Positions 23,413-35,515 of a stretch of DNA of 64,000 nucleotides are shown here, piece by piece. Position 1 is the stretch's first letter; the number at the start of each line of letters is the position of its first letter. The position numbers and the translations under genes are program-made. The DNA is from Anagrus nilaparvatae (taxonomy: Eukaryota > Arthropoda > Insecta > Hymenoptera > Mymaridae), in NCBI GenBank assembly GCA_022575985.1, contig JAKSXM010000272.1, forward strand, positions 4,030,001 to 4,094,000, read 5' to 3'. Under the pieces are notes generated by a model that was given only the letters and a program-made list of their open reading frames with translations, was not told where the DNA came from and did not search any database.

Positions 23413-23558
23413 GATTTAATAAAAAAATTTTAAGTACTATATGTAACAGATAATAATTTTCGGAATTATATGCAGAGTAAATTATACATACCCGGCGAAA
23501 TGCATATTTAAAAATAATAGTTAAAACTATCTTAAATAATTTTTAGGAAATCTCATTT

Positions 23559-23773
23559 TGTTGTGTAAATGTATGTATTATAATGTATTATATGGTATGT
23601 TTGTGTAGGAGATCTCCCCTCCCTTTTTTGTATATATTCTCCCTTTTTATATTTAGTGTTCGTTGAGACGCCAAGCGACGAGCGTCGTCTTAATAAATAG
23701 TATTACATAATAAATACTATGTGTATTTAATAAGTCAACCATCTCCATCACCAAATCCATCATTTATCCATCA
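23559..23773 (+). repeat. Candidate short LTR with primer-binding site
   Basis: TGTTGTGTAAATG to CCATCA, about 215 bp. It includes a TATA-like run (near 23630), an AATAAA (near 23690), and TTTTTGGCATCCCTGG immediately after, a plausible primer site (TGG at 23778). The matching second LTR was not found in the window. Confidence 0.4.
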
Positions 23774-24155
23774 TTTTTGGCATCCCTGGAATGAACCAAC
23801 GCATCAAGATAAGTTAAATTTTTTAAGAAGAAAAAGTTAAATTTAATTTCAAGAGCACGTGCAAAATTTTTTTAAAACAAAAATCAAGTATCGACATCAG
23901 TTTGATCATCTTTTTTTTTCTCATGGCGATATAGCAATTTTATTAGAAGCAGTTATATTTCAGTGCTATATTTTTCAAATTTGTGCAAAAAATTTTTTTT
24001 TTAAGAAGTTTTATTGGTGATGGAAGGTGAACAAAAAAAAATAAATTTGCGTAATTTTTAAAATTACACGACGAACACGCATCGTTTTCTCAAAAAATTA
24101 TCATCGTCTTAGTTTTTTCTTCCAGTGAAAAATCTGAATATTTATTTCATAAAAT

Positions 24156-24518
24156 TTGCAAAAAAGAAAAATCATCATCGTCATCGCAGAATTGGCGCGT
24201 AAATTCTACCGCCCCTTCAATTTAATCAAAAAGAAGACGCCATTGCGCGCGCATCAAATATTATCAAGAATTGATGGCAACTTTTTTATAACGACAGGGA
24301 CGAAGAAGAAAACAGGCCCTACCACCGCGCATCAAAAAGCGGGGCAAGAAATTTTACTCAGTAATGGCGGCTTCTCATCGTTGACAACAACATTAGAATA
24401 CATGCAAATCAATGGGCCCTGTTACCACGCATCAAATTACTGCGCTAATCAACTCATCAATAAGCCGCATAGCAGACAACTTTTTTTTGACATAAAAGAT
24501 AAGTTGGTAATTTTGTAA
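24156..24518 (+). CDS. Unrecognised ORF downstream of the candidate LTR
   Basis: 120 codons from TTG, Lys/Arg/Thr rich. It contains three loosely repeated stretches at DNA level (GCGCATCAAA-type, near 24247, 24327 and 24427). It could be a degenerate gag leader. No domain recognised; low support as a gene. Confidence 0.2.
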   Translation: MQKRKIIIVIAELARKFYRPFNLIKKKTPLRAHQILSRIDGNFFITTGTKKKTGPTTAHQKAGQEILLSNGGFSSLTTTLEYMQINGPCYHASNYCANQLINKPHSRQLFFDIKDKLVIL

Positions 24519-24993
24519 AACATTGAAATTTTTTTTTTTTTCTTATTTATGAGAAATTATATAATTCAGGTGTATTAATTTACATATTACACTTGAATAT
24601 ATAACTCTTACACAATTAAATTAAAGTTTAAATTTATTGGAGAATATTTTTAAAAAATAAAAGTATTATTTAAGGGAGTGTAAAGCTGTGTAAGTGTTAT
24701 GTGTGTTTTTAATCATCTAAAATTTTATTTCTTGCTGATTATCAAAAATTCATAAAAATTTAATTTTATCTTAAATTAAAATCATTTTTCGCATGTCATA
24801 ACCATTTTAAATTTTAATAAAATTTTTAAAGTTAAATTGATTTTCTCTTAAATTATAAATATAACATTTTAAATTGTGATAAAAATTGTGTATTAAACTT
24901 TTATCTTATAAATTTTGTAAAATTTGAATTGATCTTACTAACTGAAATTACTGAATTATAAATTTTATGCTAATAATATTGGATGTTACATAG

Positions 24994-25186
24994 GTTCAAC
25001 TTGCTGAAATTAAGTGGAACTACTTTGCTAGACTAGTTGGTGTCATGGGATTCACACTTGGATGTCTTATCACTTATCCTGCTTGCTGTTTTACTCATAA
25101 ATTTTGTTGAGATTAGTTCTGCAAGTAGAACTCCAAATATTCCCTTTTCCTCGCAAATTGAAAAGGAACATGTGATCAAAAATTTT
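24994..25186 (+). pseudogene. Exon-like fragment captured in the palindrome (left)
   Basis: An acceptor-like TTACATAG precedes 24994. The frame VQLAEIKWNYFARLVGVMG then FTLGCLI suggests an end-of-protein membrane segment with small residues. It then loses sense and stops near 25108, while the +1 frame (VLSLILLAVLLINFV, then SRTPNIPFSSQIEKEHVIKN) is open to 25258. The motif is reminiscent of small mitochondrial membrane proteins but not identified. Mirrored at 26547-26738 (minus), where the acceptor-proximal base differs. Confidence 0.3.
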
Positions 25187-26546
25187 TTAAACTGTGGTTT
25201 AAGCAATATGTTAGAGCAATTTAACAAAGTAGGGGCAATGGAGCAAGAATTATTTTTATAAAGTTAAAAATACAGTAATTTTCACCACCCACCTTGCCAA
25301 ATTTGCTCATACAAATATATCACAATTAGCAAATCAATTAAAAATCCATGTTTCTACAACTACTATTCACATCTCTCTCCTTACAGAAAAAGTAAGCAAA
25401 TTTACAATTACACTATCTCTAAGAAATTTTACAATTGCAGATTAAAGAAAGGAGATATAAACAATAATTACAAAATTAATAGCAAAATTTGAGGCTAAAC
25501 ATTTTTCACAATTTTAAATTTTGTAGTGTTTTAAATTTACATAAATTTGTTTTTATTCAAGTGAATTTAAAAAAAAATAAAACCAGAAATGGAAAGAAAA
25601 AAAAAATAAAAAAGTTACAAGTTATAAAATGATAGCCAATTAAATATAAATAAATAATTTTAATTAATTGAACTTGAAGAGTTCTTGACTATACTTAATC
25701 ATAAGATTATATTATATTCTACAGTACAATATTTGACAAAACGCGTACAAATACAATAAATAATGAATTGATGCGAATTTAACATAGATTGATTGCCTAA
25801 TTTCAAGTTTTACTATCCTGACTAGACCAGCAGGATATCTGTAGATTCAAGATTTAATAATTATTCTAATAAAAATAATTCTATCACTGATATCACTACT
25901 GCACCAGCAATAATGAATTCAAAATATAAATAATTGAAAAATAGAATTAAATAAATGCAATTTTTGTTTTGAGACTAAAGCAGTTAAATAATAACTTATT
26001 GAGAATCCTGCTGATTTAATTCTTCCTTTATTATGTCTACAATGAGATCATAATATTGTTTTATGCAATTTTTCAAACAAGTAATAATAAGAGAGTACAA
26101 TAACTTAACAACTTTATATCATTTCTGCAAGAAGAGATGATATACAATTTTTCATACACAGAAAATATATTGAAAGTGAGATTATATCATAAATCAGCAA
26201 GGATTTTGCACAAATTTTACAAATGAAGTAGTTTAACAAAGCAGGTGCTATATTAATAGAATAATTAATTAGTAATAATCACAATTGCCACCCACCTTGC
26301 TAAATCCACTCTAATGAATTAATAAAACTGATAATAATCTAATTTAAATATATTAGTTGAAAATAATACAAACTTCAATTAATTTTCAAAATACAAATAT
26401 ACACCCTCTTCCTCTTATTATAAAGAATATAAGCAAGTTAACATACAAAAATTAATTTAAAAGACTGTAATCTGCAAAATTTTTACAATTGCAGATTGTA
26501 GAGAAGAGGTGTATCTTAGCATGTTCTTAAATTCAACTAACAATTC
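25187..26546. other. Palindrome spacer with internal direct repeats
   Basis: Not palindromic. About 25205-25460 and 26215-26525 are diverged direct repeats: TTTAACAAAGTAGG/TTTAACAAAGCAGG, CACCCACCTTGCCAAAT/CACCCACCTTGCTAAAT, and TTTTACAATTGCAGATT in both. 25461-26214 is AT-rich without signal. The direct repeats suggest a local tandem duplication before the inversion event. Confidence 0.7.
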
Positions 26547-29500
26547 AAGTTTTTTGATCACATATTCCTTTTCAATTTGCAAGGAAAAGGGAATATTTGG
26601 AGTTCTACTTGCAGAACTAATCTCAACAAAATTTATGAGTAAAACAGCAAGCAGGATAAGTGATAAGACATCCAAGTGTGAATCCCATGACACCAACTAG
26701 TCTAGCAAAGTAGTTCCACTTAATTTCAGCAAGTTGAAACTATGTAACATCCAATATTATTAGCATAAAATTTATAATTCAGTAATTTCAGTTAGTAAGA
26801 TCAATTCAAATTTTACAAAATTTATAAGATAAAAGTTTAATACACAATTTTTATCACAATTTAAAATGTTATAATTATAATTTAAGAGAAAATCAATTTA
26901 CTTTAAAAATTTTATTAAAATTTAAAATGGTTATGACATGCGAAAAATGATTTTAATTTAAGATAAAATTAAATTTTTATGAATTTTTGATAATCAGCAA
27001 GAAATAAAATTTTAGATGATTAAATACACACATAACACTTACACAGCTTTACACTCCCTTAAATAATACTTTTATTTTTTAAAAATATTCTCCAATAAAT
27101 TTAAACTTTAATTTAATTGTGTAAGAGTTATATATTCAAGTGTAATATGTAAATTAATACACCTGAATTATATAATTTCTCATAAATAAGAAAATAAAAA
27201 AAATTTTAATGTTTTACAAACTTATCAACTTATCTTTTATGTCAAAAAAAAGTTCACTTTAATTTTTTTTTTCTAAAACGATCCTGTTTTATAGAAACAT
27301 TGTAATTTCAATTGTTTTTATGCAATTATAGGATTTAAATATTTTTTTTGATTTTAGCTGAAACTGTACGCCATTCTAAAATTTTTTTTAATAGTCATAC
27401 ATTTTTATGCAATGATTGTATTGAAATATTTTTGTAATTTCAAAAATTTTTTTTTTATATAAAAAAATGGATCTCAGCTGTCCTAAATATGAAAAAAATA
27501 AAAAATTAAAAAAATTAGACTGTAAGTCGTTTTAAAAAAAATGGTATTAGAAAAGTGTTTAATAAATACAAAGCAACTTGGTTTTTACGTTTTGGTACAA
27601 TCCATTTCAAGATCTGAAGTGATGAAAATGACCACTTTTTGATCTTTTAAATTTTGAAGTTCTTTTCTAAATTTTGAAAACTTGGAACTTACAAAAAGTT
27701 GCGTTGAATAATAAAACTCAATTTTATCAAAAATTAAAATTTTAGCACCAATTTAAAAATTGGCCATTTAGGGCCGAAAATGGGCATTTAGTTTATTAAC
27801 TATTACGATGAGAGAATCGGTGATGAAAAATCGTTGTTTACGGGAATTAAAAGGTATATTTAATACAAAAAAAAAAATAAGACCAACTGGATATATTTTG
27901 GTTGAATTGCAAGATAAAAGCATTAGTTGGAAAATTGCCTGAAAACCATATTTTATGATATTGTGGTAACACTGAACTAAACGAGCACCCTTAAAAAAAA
28001 ATCTAAGCGATTAATTCTCCGCTAGGTAGAAAAACACAAAAATATGATAAATTACCTTTCAAGAGGTTCAGAAAAGTTTTAAAAATCAAGCTACAATATT
28101 TGGCCCATTACTCTGAATCTGTCAAGAATAAATAAAATTAACCTATTTCATCGTTTTTAATGACCCAAAAAACATGCGGAATGCCCTTTTAAAATAATTT
28201 CTAAACATTTTTTAGTCCGCAGCAAGTTTTTGAAGGCAAAAACTGTCCAACTTTTGATATTTTTACCGCTGAAATTAGCTGATAACTCTTTGTCTTAAAA
28301 AAATAATTCAAAATAGATGATTCCATCGTTTTTAGCGACCAAAAAAACTCTGAATCACCCCCCGGAATTTTATTTTTATGTTGCCTTTTAAATTTAGTAG
28401 CTTAAGTCCCGCCCAACGTTCCTGAGCCCATTATCAAAAATTGAAAATGCTTTGGCGCTGTCCAACGACTAAATATTCTTAGATGCGGTTTACGTAGAAC
28501 TTATTTTTTTATTAAATGACATCCAAAAACGCTTGAGAACCTTAGAAAATCGAAAAGTCGATTTTTTTTTTGTCAGTCTAATATATATAGGATTATTTAT
28601 CACAGATAAAATTCTTATCACAGTTGATTTATCATAATTCATCTATATTATAAATTTATATCACAGTAATTTTTATTATTAATAAAGTCTCAAAAATCAC
28701 AGCCTTTTTGTTTTTTTATTTTCATTATTTGAAAATTGGTAATGAGGTTCATCCAAATAATTATTATTATTATGGTTCTTTATTTGCAATCACAAAATAT
28801 ATTACATTCATTCAACATATGTCAATATTATGTACATAGATATTCAATAAGATAAATAATTAAATTACAATTATATACAAATTTACAAAATTAATAAATA
28901 ATTAAAAAATATTCAATAGATTAAATTAATTAAATTACAATTATGCACAAATTTACAAAGTAAATAAATAATTAAAAAAAAAAAATTAAATAAAAGATTT
29001 TATTCAACAATATACAATAACATCAATTAGTCAATTTGTCAACAATTCAATAGGGCTATAAACCTGCTGATGATCAGCTATCATCTGATTTATATAAATA
29101 TCCTCTTATTGCCTTTTTAAAACGGGAATAAGACGGAAGGTCGCGTATGCACGGGGGAATATTATTCCAGAATTTAGGAATCCTTTATTTGAAAAGAATG
29201 TAGACCCCAGTCGGTGGTTACTGTTTCAGGATCTAAATCCTTACGAGGACCACGCGTGGGTTTGTCAGATTTATATTTTTTGAAGAGAGGTAAAAGGAAA
29301 GGGGGTTCTTTCATATGCACTAGTCTATACATCATTAATGATGCAAAATAATCAGTACGTGTGGAGGTGGTCATCCAGTGTAGTCGCCTTCTAAAAGGTG
29401 TAATGTGATCACTTCTTTTCACACCAAAAATATAACGGATCCAGAGTTAGCTAGTCTCTGGAGCTGCAAACGCTGCTCTGCAGTAATATCAGAATAATCC

Positions 29501-32337
29501 ACATTACAATAGTCAAGATGGGGGACTACTAAAGATTGTACTAACCGCTGGCGAAGTGCTTGAGAAGTACAAGGTCTAATAGTTCTTAAGCAGTAGAGCA
29601 CACCATTCACTTTTTTAGTGTCCTGTCTGAGTTGGGTTTTCCATGAGAGAGTGATATCAAGAGAAACACCCAGGCTTATTACTTCACCAACAAACGGGAC
29701 AGTATGTCTATATTTATACTACGAGATGTTGATGTTTGGAGAAGCCCATATCCTTCAGTTTTCTGAGGAGTTTTGATGGCGATACATTGTCAAAGGCCTT
29801 CGAGAAGTCAAACTGTAGAAGAAGTGTAGCCAGCTGCTTTTCTTTGCCCATCCTAATATCATCAGTAAGTTTAATTAGGGCAGTCTGAGTACTATGGTGC
29901 TTTCTAAACCCCGTTTGAAACGGGTCTAAAATTTTTGACTTATTCAAGAAGCTTATTCAAATAATGCTCTTACTTTTTCACGAAATTATGCTAGTATTAA
30001 TTTCTATTGCAATTTCCGATGCATTTATCAAGTCCTGGTGGGCCACTTCGTCATGCATGCGTTTAACCAAACACTGTGTTATGATATTATTTATTTTCAA
30101 AAAATTGTAACTATCTACCAAGCTGCAACAAAAACTAATTTTTAAATTCTCTACACAAAATTAAAATTCTGCTTTGCCCCTGAATAATTCTAATAAAAAA
30201 AATTTTTTTGAACTATTTGAATTGAATTTAAAATAAAATAATAAAAAAACTGAATTCAAAAGTAAATCTAAATTTGTTAAAGATTGAATTTATTTTTAAA
30301 AAAATTTATTCAATGAAAACTGAAACTAAAGATGTAAAATCGTGACCTGACATTTTCCCCATTTATATGAACTTATAATTTCCAAACTTGATTTATCTAC
30401 ATAAAAGTAAGTTGAATATTATTGTGCTTGCGCCGTTCAATACCACAGATGGTAATGCTGTGTCTGAATACAGCCCAGATAAGGCAAATTGTAAAATGGG
30501 GAAATTTATCGAGTTACATTAATTTATGGAAAATGATCAATATAGCTGGTATTAATATTATTTTAAGTAGCTCTTTTTTCAGTCAGGAGTATACCAAATT
30601 AATTATATTATAACTGTAAGGATTATCGATTATCCAGTGGATTCATCGTGAGTCTCTCATGTGAGCGACCCGCGTTAAAATCCTGGTCTCGGCACATTAT
30701 TCCTTAAATATTTATAAAATATTATAAAATTAAACTTAAACTTAAATCTTATAAAAATAAAAATGTGCTGATTCGGGCTGTTAAACTCTGGGTGGCGCAC
30801 GATGCCGAAAGTGCTGCATGGCACCACTGTATATCATACATAAAGGGCGTTTTTCAAGGTTTTTTGAACCTCTTTTGAAGCATAGAGTTGTACATGTGAA
30901 CTATATGCATTAAAGACAGAATATTGGCTTATCTCGCCCTCTTTCGGTTTACGAGACCCACTGTGGTGGTTTGTAACTCAACGATTGCTGCATCCTCACC
31001 ATATGTAAACTTCAGTGATGGACCTGGTAGTTAATTTCATAAGTTTTTACTGTTCCTTGTCGAACGTTGGAGATCATTTTATTTGGAGAAGCAATTACTT
31101 TTAAAGCGTTCCATATTTCATGTACTTGCAATTTTTTTACTTTGTTTATCAAATCTTTGATGCTTTTTTTTCTTTTTACTAAAAGGGTTAAAACGATAAT
31201 TGTTGCGGACTTCGGTCACCTTTTTTAAAAACTACTACGTAATGAGCTTGCTATCAGAGGTTTTGTCGATGTCGTAGTCCAGTAGTTCGTCAATCCACCA
31301 GATGCTTCATCGATGTCGTGGTCCAGCAGGTTGTCAATCCTGAAGCAGATCTGCTTGCTGATATTGACCGGAACTTGATGAGAAATGAATTAGTTTTTTG
31401 GCAAACAGAATTCATTTGAAGTTATTCCTTCCAGCTTTTTGGCCAAAGACGATGCAATGTCTCTCCGTCAATATTTGCTTTCTTTGCATTATGTGAGGAG
31501 TGAGGCTAGCGATCAAACAATTATTTAGTAAAATCAGCCCGCTTTTAGGTGAGATCTTAATTGGATGAGGCCTAGGTGTCAACGATCATTGGGTCTTCTC
31601 CTAGCATGGACCTGGATACTCCGTTTACGAGATTTGATTAAACTCTTGGCTTCTCATTCCAATCATTTTATCGGCATTAGATTCACAACAGATTTGATTT
31701 TGCAGGGTCATAGACAAAAAAAAAATTTGATAGAATATCATTATTTGTAGGCTTTTAGCTAGATATTATTCGGTAGTCCATGATTTTTATTTAAAGTCGA
31801 AGAACCTTTTTTTTTGTAATAGATGTTTTTAGAGATGAGTGGAGTTTGCGATCATTTAAAAAACTTAATTTAGAAACTGAATCATCATCAACTTCCGAAA
31901 GAATACTTGAAAACTGAGCAGATTTTTCTCTTAAAACGTCTTCTGACATTTTAAATTTTTATTAAAAAATTTCTTTTAAAAAGAATATTTTTGTGTTATA
32001 CCCAAAACGCTAATAGATCCGGGTTTCGGCACCATTTGAGACGGTACGAAAGGGGGCCAGTGTACCTTAGATTCTTTTCTATGATAATATAGACCAGATC
32101 TATTAGGATGGGTAATTGGTAACACAATAACTAGACTTGATTTGAGCGAATAAAAATAAAGTAGAGTTTTTATTTATGAAAATATATAGCTTGTCTTATA
32201 ATAGTTAGTTAACAATTTATTTGTTAAGTAATAATTGACTTTATAAAAAATAAGATTATAATAATTTATTTACAATGGTTGTTGTGTGTGTAGCAAACTT
32301 ATATAAATCAAAATTTAATTAATAATAGAAATTATTA
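26547..32337 (-). repeat. Giant palindrome, right arm
   Basis: Inverted copy of 17333-25186 without the 2.13-kb block and with an extra ~66-bp local duplication (28905-28985). Ends inside the inverted LTR; the following base pair starts the third copy. Confidence 0.93.
28826..29970 (-). pseudogene. Non-LTR retrotransposon RT fragment (right arm)
   Basis: Inverted copy of the 19700-20845 element with the same internal deletion and the same frameshifts, so the damage predates the inverted duplication. Two residue differences in the 29174-29422 stretch (RLHWMTTSTRT here, RPHWMTTFTRT on the left). Confidence 0.8.
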
Positions 32338-33512
32338 GACTGCAACAAAAACTAATTTTTAAATTCACTACACAAAATTATAATTCTGCTTTGCCCCTGA
32401 ATAATTCTAATAAAAAAAATTTTTTTGAACTATTTTAATTGAATTTAAAATAAAATAATAAAAAAACTGAATTCAAAAGTAAATCTAAATTTTATTTTAA
32501 TGACTTTATCGACACAGAGAGCTAATTAATAAATTTTTGATTTATTAAACTCGTATTAAACTCTTTTATTTGATTATATAAAATTTGAAAAAATTAAAAC
32601 AACTGCGTGATACGTTAAAAATAAAAAAAGTGATTGCAGATGGCATCCACGTATCATGTCGAGTTTAATAAATCAAAAATTTATTAATTAGCTCTCTGTG
32701 TCGATAAAGTCATTAAAATAACATTCTTAAAAATTATGAGCAATAGAGTCATTAAAAAATAAATCTAAATTTGTTAAAGATTGAATTTATTTTTAAAAAA
32801 ATTTATTCAATGAAAACTGAAACTAAAGATGTAAAATCGTGACCGATGTTTAAGTTGTTCCGAAGCGAACTGCTGCAGACTGCTTCGTGGTCTCGCAGTT
32901 CACGTCGTATGTGCGTCCCCCCTTTCAAATTCTCGCTTTACATTTTCCCCATTTATATGAACTTATAATTTCCATACTTGCTTTATCTACATAAAAGTAA
33001 GTTGAATATTATTGTGCTTGCGCCGTTCAATACCACAGATGGTAATGCTGTGTCTGAATACAGCCCAGATAAGGCAAATTGTAAAATGGGGAAATTTATC
33101 GAGTTACATTAATTTATGGAAAATGATCAATATAGCTGATATTAATATTATTTTAAGTAGCTCTTTTTTCAGTCAGGAGTATACCAAATTAATTATATTA
33201 CAACTGTAAGGAGTATCGATTATCCAGTGGATTCATCGTGAGTCTCTCATGTGAGCGACCCGCGTTAAAATCCTGGTCTCGGCACATTATTTCTTGAATA
33301 TTTATAAAATATTATAAAATTAAACTTAAACTTAAATCTTATAAAAATAAAAATGTGCTGATTCGGGCTGTTAAACTCTGGGTGGCGCACGATGTCGAAA
33401 GTGCTGCATGGCACCACTGTATATCATGCATAAAGGGCGTTTTTCAAGGTTTTTTGAACCTCTTTTGAAGCATATAGTTGTACATGTGAACTATATGCAT
33501 TAAAGACAGAAT
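32338..33512 (+). repeat. Third, partial copy in direct orientation to the right arm
   Basis: Matches 30119-30928 base for base except scattered changes and two insertions: about 270 bp (32488-32758) and about 92 bp (32845-32936). It ends at TTAAAGACAGAAT and then passes into unrelated sequence (TTTCAGCATAGC). Confidence 0.9.
32488..32758. mobile_element. MITE inserted in the third copy
   Basis: Perfect inverted repeats of about 57 bp (32494-32550 and 32659-32717) around GTGATACGTT...CCACGTATCA-type centre. The target stretch TAAATCTAAATTT is duplicated on both sides. The uninterrupted target is seen at 30262-30280 and its left-arm counterpart, so insertion is later than the duplication. Confidence 0.8.
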
Positions 33513-34008
33513 TTTCAGCATAGCTCCTATACAAAACTCGGACTTTGGTTCTTTGATTTCCTTCTACTACTTTAGTTCACCAATAGATCACTCTATACTG
33601 ATTAATAGTTCCAAAGTGTATTTGTTTAATATTAAAAAGGTATAATTATATTATTTACACTTTCCACATGCTTACTTCCATATAATTATTTCCATCAAAG
33701 GAACAAATTCCAAAATCAACTTCCGAAGAAATAAAAGCAAAATATGCGGTTCGGTAGCTGTATGTGCTAAGTGTTAGTACCCTCCGATATAACTTCAGGT
33801 TCAATAAGTTAAACATATTTTACATACATGTAAAAAAAATACAAAAAATACAGCTATAATTATCGATCACATGACATTTTATACTGTAAATGTCAACTAA
33901 ATTACGCATGAATCTGGTTCATATTTAAGTAATTGTTACAAAATTTTGAATTCTAAGCAGTGCTACAGAACTTTTTAATAATTTGTTTAACAAATTATTT
34001 TTTTACAG
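33513..34008. other. Intron end before laminin-G exon
   Basis: AT-rich; ends with a polypyrimidine tract and TTTTTTTACAG (acceptor AG at 34007-34008). Confidence 0.6.
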
Positions 34009-34318
34009 CAAAATACTTAGATTTGAAAGTGCTCTTAAGTCTAAGCATGTACTAATTGGACATTTTGAGCGAGAGCCTGTTAAGTTACGATTTTTTAAAT
34101 CAAATCTACAACCATTGAGAACTAAATCATTAAATCAAATTAAAAATTTTATTGATCATCCAAGTATTTATTCTTATGAACAAACCTTAAAGTATAAGGA
34201 CATGGAACAAAGTTATACGCAGATTTATTTAAACAAGACTAATTTTTGGAGAAAGAATATATACCTTGAGTTTGATTTTCAAACTTTTGATCCAAATGGT
34301 TTAATTTTTATAGCCCCA
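34009..34318 (+). CDS. Laminin-G-domain protein, exon with LG start (laminin alpha-like)
   Basis: Exon defined by acceptor TTTTACAG/C and donor CCA/GTAAGT. It enters in phase 2 (one base completes a split codon) and leaves in phase 0. It encodes 103 residues. The last third, NKTNFWRKNIYLEFDFQTFD then PNGLIFIAP, is the classic first strands of a laminin G domain. The first two thirds have no Cys and no motif and would be the linker before it. Joined to 60787-61216 the frame is continuous and the domain complete. LG domains bind heparan sulfate, dystroglycan and other matrix ligands outside the cell. Multi-LG context in the next exon favours laminin alpha; perlecan, agrin or crumbs-like proteins remain possible. 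Other exons lie outside or were not found. Confidence 0.75.
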
Positions 34319-34599
34319 GTAAGTATATAAAAAAATATTATATTTATACAAAAAGTAATTTATTGATATACAGAAATTCATCTATATTATTTGTTTTTAT
34401 TTTGTTTAAACTGGGTTTAGTTTCTAAGGTACAATCAGTTTATAGAGAAAAGCAAAAAGCAATTTCCTTTTAGTATTACATTACCATGTATGCAAAAATC
34501 ATTTGAAATTTAAGTATTTAGAGTTGTAAATCCAGCAATATTTAGATTCAAAAATTTTACTAATATATTAACGTTTTTAGAATTTTAACTTACAAGGAG

Positions 34600-35515
34600 A
34601 GACCGGAACATTTGGGTCGCCAATTTATAATCTATAGTTATGGATTACGGATGACTTTAAGATGTTGAAAATATACCCAAGGTATTCTTTTGTTTATTCC
34701 AACGCGTCTTCTGGGCTTAGAAACGCAGGGCTTAATGTTATAAAATAGGGTTTCTTTCGAATTCTTCCATATAGCGCTGTAACCTTCCAAATTGATCAAA
34801 ATACTTCCGGTTGGTCTCATTTTTTCCAATAAACCAAATGCCCATTTACCGACTAAAATGACTAATTTTTAAATTGCTGCCAAAATTGCAATTTTCATTA
34901 AAAATAGGTCTTATAGGTCTGAAAAGTTTTGTATTAGCTCTAAGTTTAAAAAAATGCTTTACTTGCTTCTTTTTGATTATTCATTTAGCAGATATGATAA
35001 TTTAAAGATAGTTTCAATTTGAAGTTTAAAAAAAAAATCATATTTTATCACTAACCTTGTAGAGTCATATCTCGTAAACATCTAAAGCTAATAGAACGAG
35101 TAAGAAATTTTTGAGAAAAAAAAACTTGAAACATGTAAAAATTTTTGAGCCCACAAGACCTATTTTCATTGAAAATTGCAATTTTGACAGCAATTTAAAA
35201 ATTGGTCATTTGGGTCAAAAAATGGGCATTTGGTTTATTGAATATAGCGATGAGATAATAGGTGATGGAGAATTGCGGCTGACGGGAATTAAAAGATGGT
35301 ACTTATTCGGAAAAAATGAGAAGTATATTGGTTAATTTGCAAGTTTATATGAAAGATTTTGAAAAAACCCTATCTTATAATACTGAGCCCTGCGTTTCTA
35401 AGCCAAGGAGGCACGTTGGAATAAACGGAGGGTATCTTGGGTGTTTTTTCAACATATTAAAGTTATCCATAACTATTGATTATCATTTTGTGACCCAAAT
35501 GTTCAACCTCTTATT
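34600..35515. mobile_element. Foldback element, arms about 340 bp
   Basis: Left arm 34600-34935 and right arm 35150-35515 are inverse complements with moderate divergence (ACATTTGGGTC/GACCCAAATGT, TAGTTATGGAT, AAACGCAGGGCT, AAACCAAATGCCCATTT). Loop about 215 bp. Arms resemble the 21640-21900 repeat in the palindrome. Confidence 0.8.

Larger units (their letters stand above)
22339..24484. other. ~2.13-kb block present only in the left arm
   Basis: In the right arm the flanks TTAAAGTGAA and CTTTTTTTTGACAT are directly joined (near 27240-27260). Contains the hexamer microsatellite, a tRNA-like SINE and a short LTR. Either an insertion into the left arm or a deletion from the right. Confidence 0.8.
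17333..25186 (+). repeat. Giant palindrome, left arm
   Basis: Inverse complement of 26547-32337. Coordinates pair with a constant sum of 49670 from 17333 to about 20690, then about 49605 to 22338, then about 51732 from 24485 to the inner end. The changes correspond to an extra ~66 bp in the right arm (near 28905-28985) and an extra ~2.13 kb in the left arm (22339-24484). Three translated stretches of 61-77 residues are identical between arms and a fourth of 82 residues differs at two positions. Content in order: end of LTR, gag start, tRNA-like repeat, non-LTR RT fragment, an AT-rich repeat, and an exon-like piece. Confidence 0.93.

Noticed and set aside
17333..32337. Terminal inverted repeats of a Maverick/Polinton or a DNA virus
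   Set aside because: The spacer has no polymerase, integrase or capsid genes, and arm ends do not coincide with an element end.
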